From positions 119,832-183,831 of the forward strand of contig CAYQNU010000008.1 of the NCBI GenBank assembly GCA_964419055.1: a stretch of 64,000 nucleotides of DNA, read 5' to 3'. The stretch is from CAYQNU01 sp964419055. GTDB taxonomy: Bacteria > Bacteroidota > Bacteroidia > Flavobacteriales_D > Parvicellaceae. This document shows, piece by piece, positions 52,693 to 62,412 of the stretch; the stretch's first letter is position 1; every line of letters starts with the position of its first letter. The notes beneath the pieces were generated by a model. That model made no database searches. It had not been told where the DNA came from and saw only the letters and a list, made by a program, of their open reading frames with translations. The position numbers and the translations under genes were made by a program.

Positions 52693-55600
52693 TTACTCCT
52701 TCACCACCACTCTAATACCTTCGCTGTGTGAGGTAAATTCTGGTGCATACATACACTGAATAGTGGTGATTCCGTTGGAAAAATCTCCTTGATGAAAGAC
52801 GCGTAAATCGTATTCAAAAACATAGGTTCCTTTGGCTAAATAATCGATAAAAAAGTTGGTAGAAGCATCTTTGGTAGCTTCATAATAACCCAACCCGTGT
52901 CGGTATTTGTATTGGCTCAACACATTAATGGGTTCAAAACCTGAGGCTCGCATATCTTTGAGGTGCACGTATTCTAGATTTCTATCGGTATAGATTTCTA
53001 CTCTTACACGCACTTTATCGCCCACTTTCAACGTGCCATTGTTTTCAATGGGCGTCATATATTCGCCATTGGTTCCAATCTGCACTTTGAACAATTTTTT
53101 AGTGATTTTCAACGGTGTGGTGTGTGGTGTTATTTTATCTAAATCTTCAAAATATTGCCAGTACAGTGCTCCCCAAGATGCCCCATCTTGTTGTTTAGTG
53201 ATGGTAACTCTTCCCATTTCTGGTTTAATCTCTTTGGCTGTCCACGATTTTTTGAAATAACCTGTTCCTGCTTCTACTTTTTCAGGTACAATTTTCATAT
53301 CACCCAATTTAATGTCTACTAATTCTTCGTTGGCCAACAAATTAGTACCTCTCAATAATAAAGCATAACAAGCATTAGCAGTTGACTTGGTCGTTTTCCA
53401 ATGAGTAGTTTGTTTTTGTTTGAGCAACCAAATTTTCAAATCTTCTACCATTACCGCATCATTTGCTACCTCATCAAAAGCTTCTATGATGAGTGCGTGT
53501 GTTTCAATAGGTGCACTGTCCCAATAATAACCGCCTTCGTTTTCTTTATAATAAGCTCCCATTTCTTCGTTCAAAATGGCCAATTCTTTAAGGTGTCTCA
53601 TTACCTTGGTTTGCACACCATCCACATCTTTTAATCGGTGTAAGGTCAATGCAATCATAGCTCGAGTTTGTAAACTGTTGTCCAACCAATATTTTTTAGC
53701 TTGACCCAGGTAATAGTTATAGGCCTCCTCCAAGTTTTTAGAAACTGGGAAATCAAAGAAACTACGAGCATACAAATACTGAATTTGTAAACTGCTGATA
53801 TGACGTTCATTTTTATAATTAGGAGAATGTTTAACCATCCATTTGTAATCTTGGATTATCTCATAATCAAGGAATTCTACTCCTTTTCTAATCATTTTCC
53901 ATTCGCGGAAACTTTTAGTAGAATTAATTACTCCCAATTTATTCAAATGACCCATTCCACTAATAATGTGTTGGGTAATGTATCGGTTTTCTTTAAATCC
54001 TTTGAACCAAGCCCAACCTCCGTTAGCACTTTGTTCTTTTTCTAATTTTGTAAGCGCCTTATCCAATTCTTTTTGCATTTTGTGCAAATCGAACAACAGA
54101 CCAATTCTCTTTTTACTTTCTGCTTCTGAGTGTGCATTAAAAACCCAAGGTGTTTCTTCTAAAAACAAGGCTTTAAGCTCTTGATTTTTTTCTAAGTTCG
54201 ACATAAACGCCTCCTTGCCTTCTTTTACCCAAGCATCAAAAACGGCTTTTATTTTTGGGCTTGAATTTGCCACATTTGCTGCTATTGCATTGGCATAATA
54301 TCGGGTAAAGGTTTGCTCGGCACATTCATACGGATATTCCATCATATAAGGCAATGCTTGAATGGCATACCAAGCTGGATTGGAGGTGTATTCTAGTGTC
54401 AAATTATGATGTGTTAATGTAGTTGAAGTATTGTTAACCAATTTTGATAGTTCGAATTGTTTAGAACCTTTTTTGTTATTGTAAACCGGCAACGATTCTG
54501 TAACTAACATTCTATTTGTCAATACAGGTAGGGTCATTTCTTCACCATCGGTAAAGTTGCCTGATTTGGCTACAATTTTATAGGTCAGCGCTTGCAAACC
54601 TAGTGGAATTTCTAACTTCCAAGTAACCGAGGTGCTTTGTTTGGCAGAAGCTGTAAAACGTTTTTGAGGTTGAACATTTTTAAGTTCCACATCAATAGCT
54701 TTGTTTGTCAATGGATCAATCAAAAATAATTGCACATTACCCTCCATAACGGTGTCGGTCATGTTGGAAATTTTAGTTGACAAATAAATGTGATCTTTCT
54801 CTCTGAAAAAACGAGGAGCATTGGGCACTACCATCAAGTCTTTTTGGGTAACTACGTTTTCACTCAACGTTCCTTTTTTCAAATCTTTGGTGTGTGCGAA
54901 ACTCAAAAACTTCCATTTGGTTAATGATTCAGGTATGGTGAAACTAAAAATAATTTCACCTTTGGCATTGGTTTCCAAATGGGGAAAGAAAAAAGCTGTT
55001 TCATTAAAATTACTTCGTGCTTGTACCCCCGATAAATCTTCTTGTGTTTTTTGCTCCAATAATCCTCCCTTATCGCCATCTAAACCCTCCTTGAACCCAT
55101 CACTGTCATTACGATCATCTTTTAATTTGCCATCATTTTTTTTCTCAGCTTCCGCAATTGGCGCAGATGCAGGTGATTCTTCAGCACTTTTCGAAATTCG
55201 TTTAACAGAAGAACCTGTTGCTACCGTAACGTCAGACAATTCATCCATAGCACCTGATTCTGACTCGTACATAACTGCATTTAATTCGTATCGCCCACCA
55301 CCGGAAGCATATCCATAATTGTTATTGTATCGATAGGTATTGTATCCAAACCAATTCAATTCAGGATAATATCGGTAAGGATTTCCATAATAGGGATTCC
55401 AATACCCTAACAATCCACCGGGAGCATTTCCGTAACATGGATAGGTATTATAAGGATAACTTGAGTAACTGTTTTTAGCATAATTGACATACATACTAAA
55501 GTAGTTTGAAGCAAATTCATCCAATGATGCATCATACATGGCTGCTACCATTTCAGCAGCCACCATTTCACTTTTCGGTCCTGATAACTTGATTTTCCAA

Positions 55601-58600
55601 GTTTCTTCTTGACCGGGCAATAATTTATTTCTAAAGGTTTCAAATTCAATTTTCAATTCTTTATTGCTAAACGGCACATAAACAGATTTAGTGATTGCGT
55701 GCACCTCTTCCATTCTGAAGGTGGTGAAATAAAAATTCAATGAACCTCTGTGTGTTTCGGTAATGGGAAATGAAAAGGATTTTTGCTCATTGTTTACATT
55801 CAAAACCCCTTCTTTGATAATATCTCCTTGATGAGCAATGGTATATTTTACATAGACATCTGTTGCCGAAGCCAATACAAAATCAGCTTGTTCACCAGGT
55901 TCCAACGTTGATTTCAACTGTCGTACTGTAAACATATCATTGGCACTATTTTTTTTACTTTCGGTATCAAAAATGGTAATGTATTTAACATCCAACACTT
56001 CTTCGCCAAAAGCATCGATACTTTTTGCTTCAATTTTGTAAAGTCCCGGTTTTAAATTCAAACTTTTGATTTTAATCGTATCGCTTTTTTCAGTATCAAA
56101 ACTGGCTTTCAACACTTGTTTATCAATAGGAAATTGCTCTATTTGGTTTTCGTTATCGTACACATCATTGGGAAACAATTTGGTAAATTCTTCCTTAGTC
56201 AAGTGTTGCACATCGGGAATTGCCCACGTTCTTTTTTTGAATACTTTGGTGGGTGTCACCAACGATGAAATAATGACTTCACCTTTGGCTTTAACAGGTT
56301 GATAATTCAAATTATTAGTTTGAACTCTAAAATAGGTGAACGACTTGCTTTCATTTTCTGGATTTGCTAAAATAGTCAGCTCCATGGCATTTTTACCTAC
56401 GTTTACATACGATGCACCACTGCGTGTTTCGCCATTAATATCGGTCACATCGGCACTTACCGAATACGAATAAATGGGTGCATATTTTTGATTGATACTG
56501 GCATCACCTTTAGCTTTAAAAACAACTTTAAAATCGCCTTTTTCATCTGTAGTTACTGTTCCATCAGCTACTTGAATTTGTGGCGAAGACGGCATATATC
56601 CGTAATAATACCAGCACCAATAAGGAAAACGAACCGTTCTTGTTACACGGTATTTAACTTCAGCACCATCTACAAAATTACCTGCAAAAGCTTGAGCTGT
56701 GCCCACTACAGTTACCTCTTCATTTAATTTAAACACCCCTTCAACAGGTTTAAAATTAACATCAAATTTGGGTCGTTTATATTCCTCCACTCTAAAAGAA
56801 GTAGAGCCATAATCGTCTTTTAAAGACATGGAGCCGGTAAGTACTCCACTAGGTGCTGTAAATTGTCCGCTGTAACTACCATAGTCATTTGTTTTGAGAC
56901 GCAATTCTGAAACCTTTTGATAATTTACATCGCGTAATTCGATGGTTATGTCTTTATTGGGTACTACCGCAACATCTTTATCATTTTTTAAGGTTACAAT
57001 TCCTTTAAAATAGATTGTTTGACCTGGACGATAGATTTTTCTGTCTAAGAAAAAATGAGTAACAGGCGTATTTTTTGGTTTGTAATTGTCATTGTATAAA
57101 TAAATAGCATTATCGCTGTATAAATAGTCCTTGTCTTTTTCTAACTCGGCATACAAATAACTATAATTTGAAGTAGCTTGATGTTTAACTTTGCCCGTAG
57201 CATCGGTAGTGTAACCAGCCACTTTTTTGTTTTCATTTCTTCTCAATAGACTATTCCATTCTTGTTTATAGAGGGTAACTTTTACTTTGGGTTGTGGCAA
57301 TCCCGTAACACGATCAAAAACGGTAATTTCAACGGTTCCTTTATCCACTCTTGATTCTTGATAGGTAAAATTAGAAACTCTAAATTGAGAATAGTGAACA
57401 GTGTTATTTGAAATAGATAAATCTGGACTTGACGAAACCAGTAATACATAATGACCAAAAGCCATTGGATCAATAGGTAACTCGGCTGTATGATCGTTAA
57501 AATCCTTTAAATCTTTGAGTGGTTGTTCCCAAGTTTTTACTTTTTTTCCATTATCTAAATAATGTTTTACCCTCAAATCCGAATCATATTCTGGATTTTT
57601 GTAATCATTCGGAACAGATAACAATGTAAAATACACTTTATCCAAATTAGTGTAGGATATTCGAACCTTTTGGTTTGTGTTAGCAGCTAAAACTTTGTCC
57701 ATTTGTAAGCCCATTTGCTTAGCTTCTAATTGAGAAATTAACGATTCGCATTGCTGAGCACCATAAGAAGCTTTGAATCTGGTAATGGCATTTGAACAAA
57801 TAGAATGTGCTATTTTATTTCCATTTTTAATGTCCTCATTATCCTTGTTGTTGGGATTATTCATTTCTGTGAAATACAATGCCTTTAAATAACTGAATTG
57901 AGTACCTACCTCATCTTTTATATAAAAATCTTCAAAAGACTTAATAGCTGATAAATACACCTCGTTTTTGTTATCTAAAACTCCATAATTTTTGGCAAAA
58001 GCCAAACGTTGAATAGTCACATCAACTAATACCTCTGGATTTTTGTCATTTAAATGAAACCGAGTCAACTCCTTAAACAATTCAACTGCATAATAATGAT
58101 TGGACAAGGAATCTTTTGATTGGTGTTTCAAGTTCACAAATTCAGTATTACTTCCCAATATAGCTGGATTGTCAAGTACATATTTATCTTCATTCTGACT
58201 TACATTATAGCTAGCTGTTTGAAAAAATTGAATGGCTTCGAAGGCCAAAAAGTCATACAAGGTGGGGCGGAATTTATCAAAATCTTTCTGAACATTTCTG
58301 TCTAATTGATACCCGGCATAGGTTAAAATATCTTTATAAGCCGATAAAGGAAGCTGCTGTAATTTTGAAGCCTCAGAAGTACTTTGCATTCTATGAAATA
58401 CGATTCGATGAGCCAACGTTCTTAAGTCCCATGTGCGCACATCTCTTTTGTCTAATCCTTCAGAATAGGTTCGTTGGCCCACTTCCCATTGATTGGCTTG
58501 ATAATATCCCCAATATACATCGGCAGTTACGGCATGTGCTAATTGTTTTAATGGAAATTTGGCTGTTTCTGAAATACTATCTAATTCAGCAATTGCTTTT

Positions 58601-58959
58601 ACAAAATCATCATCAGTAATATACGAATTGTATTTGAGTTTGTGCATCATCGCCTTAATCACTTGCGGATGATTTTCTTCTTTTTTGGCTTTATCAAAAA
58701 TTTGTGTTACTGCTTCTAATGATGATTTGTATAATCCTAAATTTTGTAAAGAATCTACAACACGCCAATTATTTTCATACGTTTCGTTGTAATCAAATTT
58801 AAAAACAGGTTCAGTGACGGCTTCCACAGCAGGTTCAGAAATGGGAACACTGGGTTCAACCGATTTATCGTTGCATTTTTGTGAAGTAAACAACGTAAAA
58901 ACAAAAGCGCTTATAATTAGAACTGCTGTTGAGTAGTGCTTTTTGATAGTCAAATTCAT
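52693..58959 (-). CDS. Alpha-2-macroglobulin family protein with thioester motif
   Basis: This 2088-residue envelope protein of the bacterial A2M family is thought to trap proteases in the periplasm. A signal segment covers 10-25; Cys29 follows S-Q-K, a poor lipobox, so lipidation is uncertain. An all-alpha N-terminal region (~45-390) is followed by macroglobulin domains, with the MG2 hallmark D-R-K-I-Y-R-P-G-Q-T near 640. A Tyr/Asn/Gly-rich stretch (~1155-1222) and a charged linker (~1240-1310) precede A-F-F-F-P-H-L and P-E-S-L-T-K-W. The thioester motif Y-E-C1546-A-E-Q sits in an alpha/alpha toroid. Many relatives have C-L-E-Q or C-G-E-Q. No penicillin-binding protein 1C gene is adjacent, unlike in enterobacteria. 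Confidence 0.9.
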   Translation of the reverse strand: MNLTIKKHYSTAVLIISAFVFTLFTSQKCNDKSVEPSVPISEPAVEAVTEPVFKFDYNETYENNWRVVDSLQNLGLYKSSLEAVTQIFDKAKKEENHPQVIKAMMHKLKYNSYITDDDFVKAIAELDSISETAKFPLKQLAHAVTADVYWGYYQANQWEVGQRTYSEGLDKRDVRTWDLRTLAHRIVFHRMQSTSEASKLQQLPLSAYKDILTYAGYQLDRNVQKDFDKFRPTLYDFLAFEAIQFFQTASYNVSQNEDKYVLDNPAILGSNTEFVNLKHQSKDSLSNHYYAVELFKELTRFHLNDKNPEVLVDVTIQRLAFAKNYGVLDNKNEVYLSAIKSFEDFYIKDEVGTQFSYLKALYFTEMNNPNNKDNEDIKNGNKIAHSICSNAITRFKASYGAQQCESLISQLEAKQMGLQMDKVLAANTNQKVRISYTNLDKVYFTLLSVPNDYKNPEYDSDLRVKHYLDNGKKVKTWEQPLKDLKDFNDHTAELPIDPMAFGHYVLLVSSSPDLSISNNTVHYSQFRVSNFTYQESRVDKGTVEITVFDRVTGLPQPKVKVTLYKQEWNSLLRRNENKKVAGYTTDATGKVKHQATSNYSYLYAELEKDKDYLYSDNAIYLYNDNYKPKNTPVTHFFLDRKIYRPGQTIYFKGIVTLKNDKDVAVVPNKDITIELRDVNYQKVSELRLKTNDYGSYSGQFTAPSGVLTGSMSLKDDYGSTSFRVEEYKRPKFDVNFKPVEGVFKLNEEVTVVGTAQAFAGNFVDGAEVKYRVTRTVRFPYWCWYYYGYMPSSPQIQVADGTVTTDEKGDFKVVFKAKGDASINQKYAPIYSYSVSADVTDINGETRSGASYVNVGKNAMELTILANPENESKSFTYFRVQTNNLNYQPVKAKGEVIISSLVTPTKVFKKRTWAIPDVQHLTKEEFTKLFPNDVYDNENQIEQFPIDKQVLKASFDTEKSDTIKIKSLNLKPGLYKIEAKSIDAFGEEVLDVKYITIFDTESKKNSANDMFTVRQLKSTLEPGEQADFVLASATDVYVKYTIAHQGDIIKEGVLNVNNEQKSFSFPITETHRGSLNFYFTTFRMEEVHAITKSVYVPFSNKELKIEFETFRNKLLPGQEETWKIKLSGPKSEMVAAEMVAAMYDASLDEFASNYFSMYVNYAKNSYSSYPYNTYPCYGNAPGGLLGYWNPYYGNPYRYYPELNWFGYNTYRYNNNYGYASGGGRYELNAVMYESESGAMDELSDVTVATGSSVKRISKSAEESPASAPIAEAEKKNDGKLKDDRNDSDGFKEGLDGDKGGLLEQKTQEDLSGVQARSNFNETAFFFPHLETNAKGEIIFSFTIPESLTKWKFLSFAHTKDLKKGTLSENVVTQKDLMVVPNAPRFFREKDHIYLSTKISNMTDTVMEGNVQLFLIDPLTNKAIDVELKNVQPQKRFTASAKQSTSVTWKLEIPLGLQALTYKIVAKSGNFTDGEEMTLPVLTNRMLVTESLPVYNNKKGSKQFELSKLVNNTSTTLTHHNLTLEYTSNPAWYAIQALPYMMEYPYECAEQTFTRYYANAIAANVANSSPKIKAVFDAWVKEGKEAFMSNLEKNQELKALFLEETPWVFNAHSEAESKKRIGLLFDLHKMQKELDKALTKLEKEQSANGGWAWFKGFKENRYITQHIISGMGHLNKLGVINSTKSFREWKMIRKGVEFLDYEIIQDYKWMVKHSPNYKNERHISSLQIQYLYARSFFDFPVSKNLEEAYNYYLGQAKKYWLDNSLQTRAMIALTLHRLKDVDGVQTKVMRHLKELAILNEEMGAYYKENEGGYYWDSAPIETHALIIEAFDEVANDAVMVEDLKIWLLKQKQTTHWKTTKSTANACYALLLRGTNLLANEELVDIKLGDMKIVPEKVEAGTGYFKKSWTAKEIKPEMGRVTITKQQDGASWGALYWQYFEDLDKITPHTTPLKITKKLFKVQIGTNGEYMTPIENNGTLKVGDKVRVRVEIYTDRNLEYVHLKDMRASGFEPINVLSQYKYRHGLGYYEATKDASTNFFIDYLAKGTYVFEYDLRVFHQGDFSNGITTIQCMYAPEFTSHSEGIRVVVKE

Positions 58960-58988
58960 GATAATTGATTTTGCGGTTAAATATTGGG

Positions 58989-59021
58989 CTAAGGTACAAC
59001 TCTTTTTTAGAAAGGTTCAAA
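58989..59021 (-). promoter_or_regulatory. Promoter of the alpha-2-macroglobulin gene: TTTG-N21-TACCTTAG
   Basis: On the minus strand TTTG (59018-59021) and TACCTTAG (58989-58996) are 21 bases apart. The -7 box differs from TAnnTTTG at one position. Confidence 0.5.
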
Positions 59022-59041
59022 TGATGAAAATAAAGAATTAG

Positions 59042-59169
59042 TTCTCGCGAGCTAATGAATTCAAAACAATGATTTTAAATTATCTTGAAATAGTGAAAAA
59101 TCTTTTTGTGCGTTACAAACGCACCTTTCAAGCATCCTCGTTAACGCTTTGCTCAAACAAGGACGAGAA
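59042..59169. repeat. Family F structured repeat (TTCTCG ends, GTGCGTT hairpin)
   Basis: TTCTCG (59042-59047) and CGAGAA (59164-59169) bracket the element. CTCGCGAG at 59044 is a perfect palindrome. GTGCGTT-ACA-AACGCAC (59108-59124) is a perfect 7-pair hairpin, and CTCGTTAACG faces AAGGACGAG further on. The end hexamers match the first six bases of the family E termini. There is no gene in the 287-base gap. Confidence 0.7.
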
Positions 59170-59246
59170 TAGGAATAATAGTTAATGCAAAGTTAAAATC
59201 GAATAGGCTTTTACATAATGACCTACCTTCACCAAAAAATCAAGCT

Positions 59247-59963
59247 ATGAAATCAATTATCTTTAGTTTTCTACTATTTTTTTCTTTATCCTATATGGGT
59301 CAACAACCCACCCTGTATTTTCCTAGTTTGACTGTTGATAAAGGCACAATATTTAAAGGTAGTAATGGCATTTTTAAATTTCCGTTTCAAAATACAGGGA
59401 ATGCACCTTTAATTATAACTTCCGTAAAATCAAGTTGTGGTTGTTTGGTCCCTAATTGGAATAAAAACCCTATCTTACCTGGACAATGGGACACCATTTA
59501 TGGCAAATATGACACCTACCGAATTGGCCCTATCAACAAGTCCATGACCGTGCAATCTAATGATAGTTTAAAACCAAATATTATGATAAAAATTAAGGGT
59601 AAGGTTATCGAAAAACCTATTCCAGATTTAGTTATTCGAGTAGATTCAACTATTTTACAACCCAATGAAATGAACAGTATCAGGATCATCAAATCTCCAT
59701 CAGATTCCTCAATTTACAGCTTTACATTGACCAATAAAAGTAGTGAACCCCGAACGATTCAAAGTGCCCATTACAACTCAACCACCACTAAATGGGATTT
59801 TTATCTTTCAAAAGAACACCCGCTATTAGAAGAAATTATCCTTCAACCCAATGAATCACTCACCCTATTGATTATGAAGAAGGTAATTCCACCCCCTCAT
59901 GATTATTACACTGGACCTTTTTTATTAATTGATAAGCAGGAATTAAAGTTTGAATTAAAATGA
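59247..59963 (+). CDS. DUF1573 secreted protein
   Basis: The 238-residue protein has a signal peptide (1-18). Residues ~30-125 match DUF1573: G-x-F-K-F-P-F-Q-N-T-G-N-A-P-L-I-I, then S-S-C-G-C-L-V-P-N-W-N-K-N-P-I-L-P-G and a Y-D-T-Y-R-I-G-P-I-N-K-S strand. This is an Ig-like, ASH-related domain. The C-terminal half looks like a second, divergent Ig-like domain (F-T-L-T-N-K-S-S-E-P-R-T-I). Function unknown; probably periplasmic or surface. It converges with the DUF4139 gene over a shared terminator. Confidence 0.88.
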   Translation: MKSIIFSFLLFFSLSYMGQQPTLYFPSLTVDKGTIFKGSNGIFKFPFQNTGNAPLIITSVKSSCGCLVPNWNKNPILPGQWDTIYGKYDTYRIGPINKSMTVQSNDSLKPNIMIKIKGKVIEKPIPDLVIRVDSTILQPNEMNSIRIIKSPSDSSIYSFTLTNKSSEPRTIQSAHYNSTTTKWDFYLSKEHPLLEEIILQPNESLTLLIMKKVIPPPHDYYTGPFLLIDKQELKFELK

Positions 59964-59984
59964 AATTGAGTTTATATCAAAAAA

Positions 59985-60018
59985 AAATCTCAAAACAACC
60001 GAAGTCATTTTGAGATTT
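59985..60018. terminator. Bidirectional terminator between DUF1573 and DUF4139 genes
   Basis: AAATCTCAAAA (59985-59995) pairs perfectly with TTTTGAGATTT (60008-60018), preceded by an A run, so it can serve both converging genes. Confidence 0.85.
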
Positions 60019-60041
60019 ATGATTTGACATTTTACCAACCA

Positions 60042-61733
60042 CTAGTAAGCTGCCAATGTTTTATCTTTATTGTATTTTAATTGGTAGGAGAACGATTGTT
60101 TTCGAGATTCCTTAGCAGGTAATTCTAATACCCAACGTAATTTGCCGGTTTCAGCAATTAATTCAGATTTACCGTGATCCAACACTTCAACCTTAACTTC
60201 TTCCATATTTGAAAGAGGAACTTGATCTTCAACCACAATTTTGATCGGAACTGATTTCATATTTCTAACAGAAATTTCGTAGGTTAAAAGCTTAGTGCGC
60301 TCATTTGAAAGAGCTTTGTCTTTGTCTTCGTCTTTGGTTTTCTTACGAGCTACAAAAATTCCATTATCTCTTCCCAAAGGCAATTCTAATTTATCGCTCA
60401 TTATGGCTGGATTGATGCGTGTTTGACCAACATAGGTACCATCATAATAGATGTTGGCAACGGCTGGCAAAAGGTTCATATCTTCCCAACCTGTCAAATA
60501 AGCTACTAAATAAGCTTCCAAATCTAATTTAGGAACCACGAAATACTCATACGTTGTTTTGATTTCTTCGCTTTTGATGGCCATTAAATTAGGCTGTCCA
60601 TCGCTTGCAATTGTATAGGGTATTTTTAAATCAAATTCTACCATTGTTAAATTATCTGACATAGTAGCATAATTAGAAATATGTTCTGCATCATCCATGT
60701 CTTCATAAGATAATGACTCAGCTTTAGAAGTAGGAGATGGACCATTATAGGCATTTCCATAACTGGCTGGGGCATTGGCTTTGTCTTTAAATTTGGAAGC
60801 ATCAGTTCTTACAATAGGTTGGTAATAACTCAAATACCACGGAGCTAAAGTTGGTTTCACATTAGAACGATTAGGGTTTATAGTAGATAATTTAATTTTC
60901 ACATCGGTCCATTCAACACCTGTATTTTGGAAAACACTGGCTTTGTACGTTAATTTTACGGGTGCTGAAACGTCATCTGCTCTAAGATCATAAGAAGGTG
61001 TCCAACCGGCTTGAGAAACCATATAACTCAAGTCTAAATAACCCGTTGTAGGTATATCTGAAGAAATGGATACCACAATTTGATTAACCGGAGCTGTTGA
61101 TTTTACAGCAAAACCCGCATTATTATTATAATTCTCCAATTCTGATTTTCTATCATTCATTCTGTTTAACGAAATTTGAGCATCGTATTTTTTACGCTCC
61201 GTTTTTAAAATGAGTTTATTGATTTCAGGTAACTTGATGCGCATATAATCCATAGCTACCTTCAGAGCAGCCATTGAATCTTTTACACTTTGACCTTTTA
61301 CCACACCACTGTTTAATAATAGGTTTTTCTCCAATGTATATGATGCTAATTCATTATCAATCTCTTTGATTTGCCAAGTCAAATTTTCAATAGAATCCCT
61401 TAAGGTGTTGATTTCTTTTTGCACTGTAGCGGGAATAGTCGTTGTTTTTACTGGCTCTGGAGTTGGATAATGAATTCGTGGTGCCACATCTAAAATGATG
61501 AATTCGCCTTTACCTTTAACCTGAATGCTATTTCTGTCGAAATAAGGCGACATTCCTTCAAAAATTACTTTGGTCATCCCTTTTTCAACGGTGATTTTAC
61601 CACGTTCTTTGATTTGAGCTCCTTGAAGGAACACGGTTACTTGTTCGATTTTAGATTCGATTTTCTTTTCTTTTTGAGCAAAAAATGTCCCGGTAAGCAT
61701 CAGGAATGATGCAGTAATGATTAAAGTTTTCAT
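60042..61733 (-). CDS. DUF4139 (mucoidy-inhibitor-like) secreted protein
   Basis: The 563-residue protein has a signal peptide (1-19, cut after F-F-A). The N-terminal DUF4140-type region opens I-E-Q-V-T-V-F-L-Q-G-A-Q-I near 30-42, with G-M-S-P-Y-F-D-R-N-S-I-Q-V. A helical coiled section spans ~105-200. The DUF4139 domain begins near 220 (Y-L-D-L-S-Y-M-V-S-Q-A-G-W-T-P-S-Y-D-L-R). The repeat-rich end has P-L-G-R-D-N-G-I-F-V-A-R-K. Relatives are annotated mucoidy inhibitor MuiA family; the molecular role is unknown. It is monocistronic. Confidence 0.9.
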   Translation of the reverse strand: MKTLIITASFLMLTGTFFAQKEKKIESKIEQVTVFLQGAQIKERGKITVEKGMTKVIFEGMSPYFDRNSIQVKGKGEFIILDVAPRIHYPTPEPVKTTTIPATVQKEINTLRDSIENLTWQIKEIDNELASYTLEKNLLLNSGVVKGQSVKDSMAALKVAMDYMRIKLPEINKLILKTERKKYDAQISLNRMNDRKSELENYNNNAGFAVKSTAPVNQIVVSISSDIPTTGYLDLSYMVSQAGWTPSYDLRADDVSAPVKLTYKASVFQNTGVEWTDVKIKLSTINPNRSNVKPTLAPWYLSYYQPIVRTDASKFKDKANAPASYGNAYNGPSPTSKAESLSYEDMDDAEHISNYATMSDNLTMVEFDLKIPYTIASDGQPNLMAIKSEEIKTTYEYFVVPKLDLEAYLVAYLTGWEDMNLLPAVANIYYDGTYVGQTRINPAIMSDKLELPLGRDNGIFVARKKTKDEDKDKALSNERTKLLTYEISVRNMKSVPIKIVVEDQVPLSNMEEVKVEVLDHGKSELIAETGKLRWVLELPAKESRKQSFSYQLKYNKDKTLAAY

Positions 61734-61904
61734 AAATTTTATTGTTTTATTTGAATGTAATTGTAAACTTGATTTTCTGTAATTCGAGGGTTAATACATA
61801 CCACTTTTGAGTAGGTTCAAATAAAAATGAAAAAAAATAGTTTTTTTTTAACAATAAATTTGTAACTCACTGAAAAACAAGAGCATTTAAATAAATAATA
61901 TTTC

Positions 61905-61965
61905 ATCCCTAAAGGGATTTGAAGAGCTTCTTACTATATATTAGCAACCGTGATTTCGTCCCTAC
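61905..61965. repeat. Family G short palindromes
   Basis: ATCCCT-AA-AGGGAT (61905-61918) is a perfect 6-2-6 palindrome. About 40 bases on, the related GTCCCTACGGTAC occurs in a T-T-T-C-G context, while the first is in T-T-T-C-A. Both read as TTTC(A/G)TCCCTA followed by a complementary half. They fill part of the gap upstream of the DUF4139 gene. Confidence 0.65.
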
Positions 61966-61985
61966 GGTACTATATGAAAAACCAT

Positions 61986-62411
61986 TTAATTTCTTCCCCA
62001 TTCATATTTACTCCAAAATCGATTTAATAAGATTATACCAATAATGGCATTCATTCCCATCAACAACATTGTTGTGAGTACATCCTCAACATAAAAAAGA
62101 GGAAATAGAGCTGAAAATATCATTGTAATTATAAAAACAAGTTTTACTTTTTTAAAATTTGTTTCTTTAGAAAAGGTGCCTTTTTCAAAATAATAAATTG
62201 AAAAAACTACAATTACCAACATCGGTAGAAGAAAAGCAAAATTTATGGCTGTTCCAATAAATGTAAAAACTAACTTGGTGGAAATTCGAAACTCAATTTC
62301 AGAGTTATTTCCATCAACAAAAGGAGGTTGGAAAATAATAGTGAAAAATACAAAAATACCCGAAATTCCGATGATTTTAAACCATATCTTCAAGAAGTCT
62401 TGGGTTGTCAT
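61986..62411 (-). CDS. Small membrane protein of unknown function
   Basis: This 141-residue protein has four predicted membrane segments (about 11-28, 49-72, 88-105 and 110-130) and a short basic C terminus. No family is recognised. Its ATG lies one base after the stop of the amidohydrolase-like gene, so it is probably translated by coupling from the same transcript. Confidence 0.72.
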   Translation of the reverse strand: MTTQDFLKIWFKIIGISGIFVFFTIIFQPPFVDGNNSEIEFRISTKLVFTFIGTAINFAFLLPMLVIVVFSIYYFEKGTFSKETNFKKVKLVFIITMIFSALFPLFYVEDVLTTMLLMGMNAIIGIILLNRFWSKYEWGRN

Positions 62412-62412
62412 C

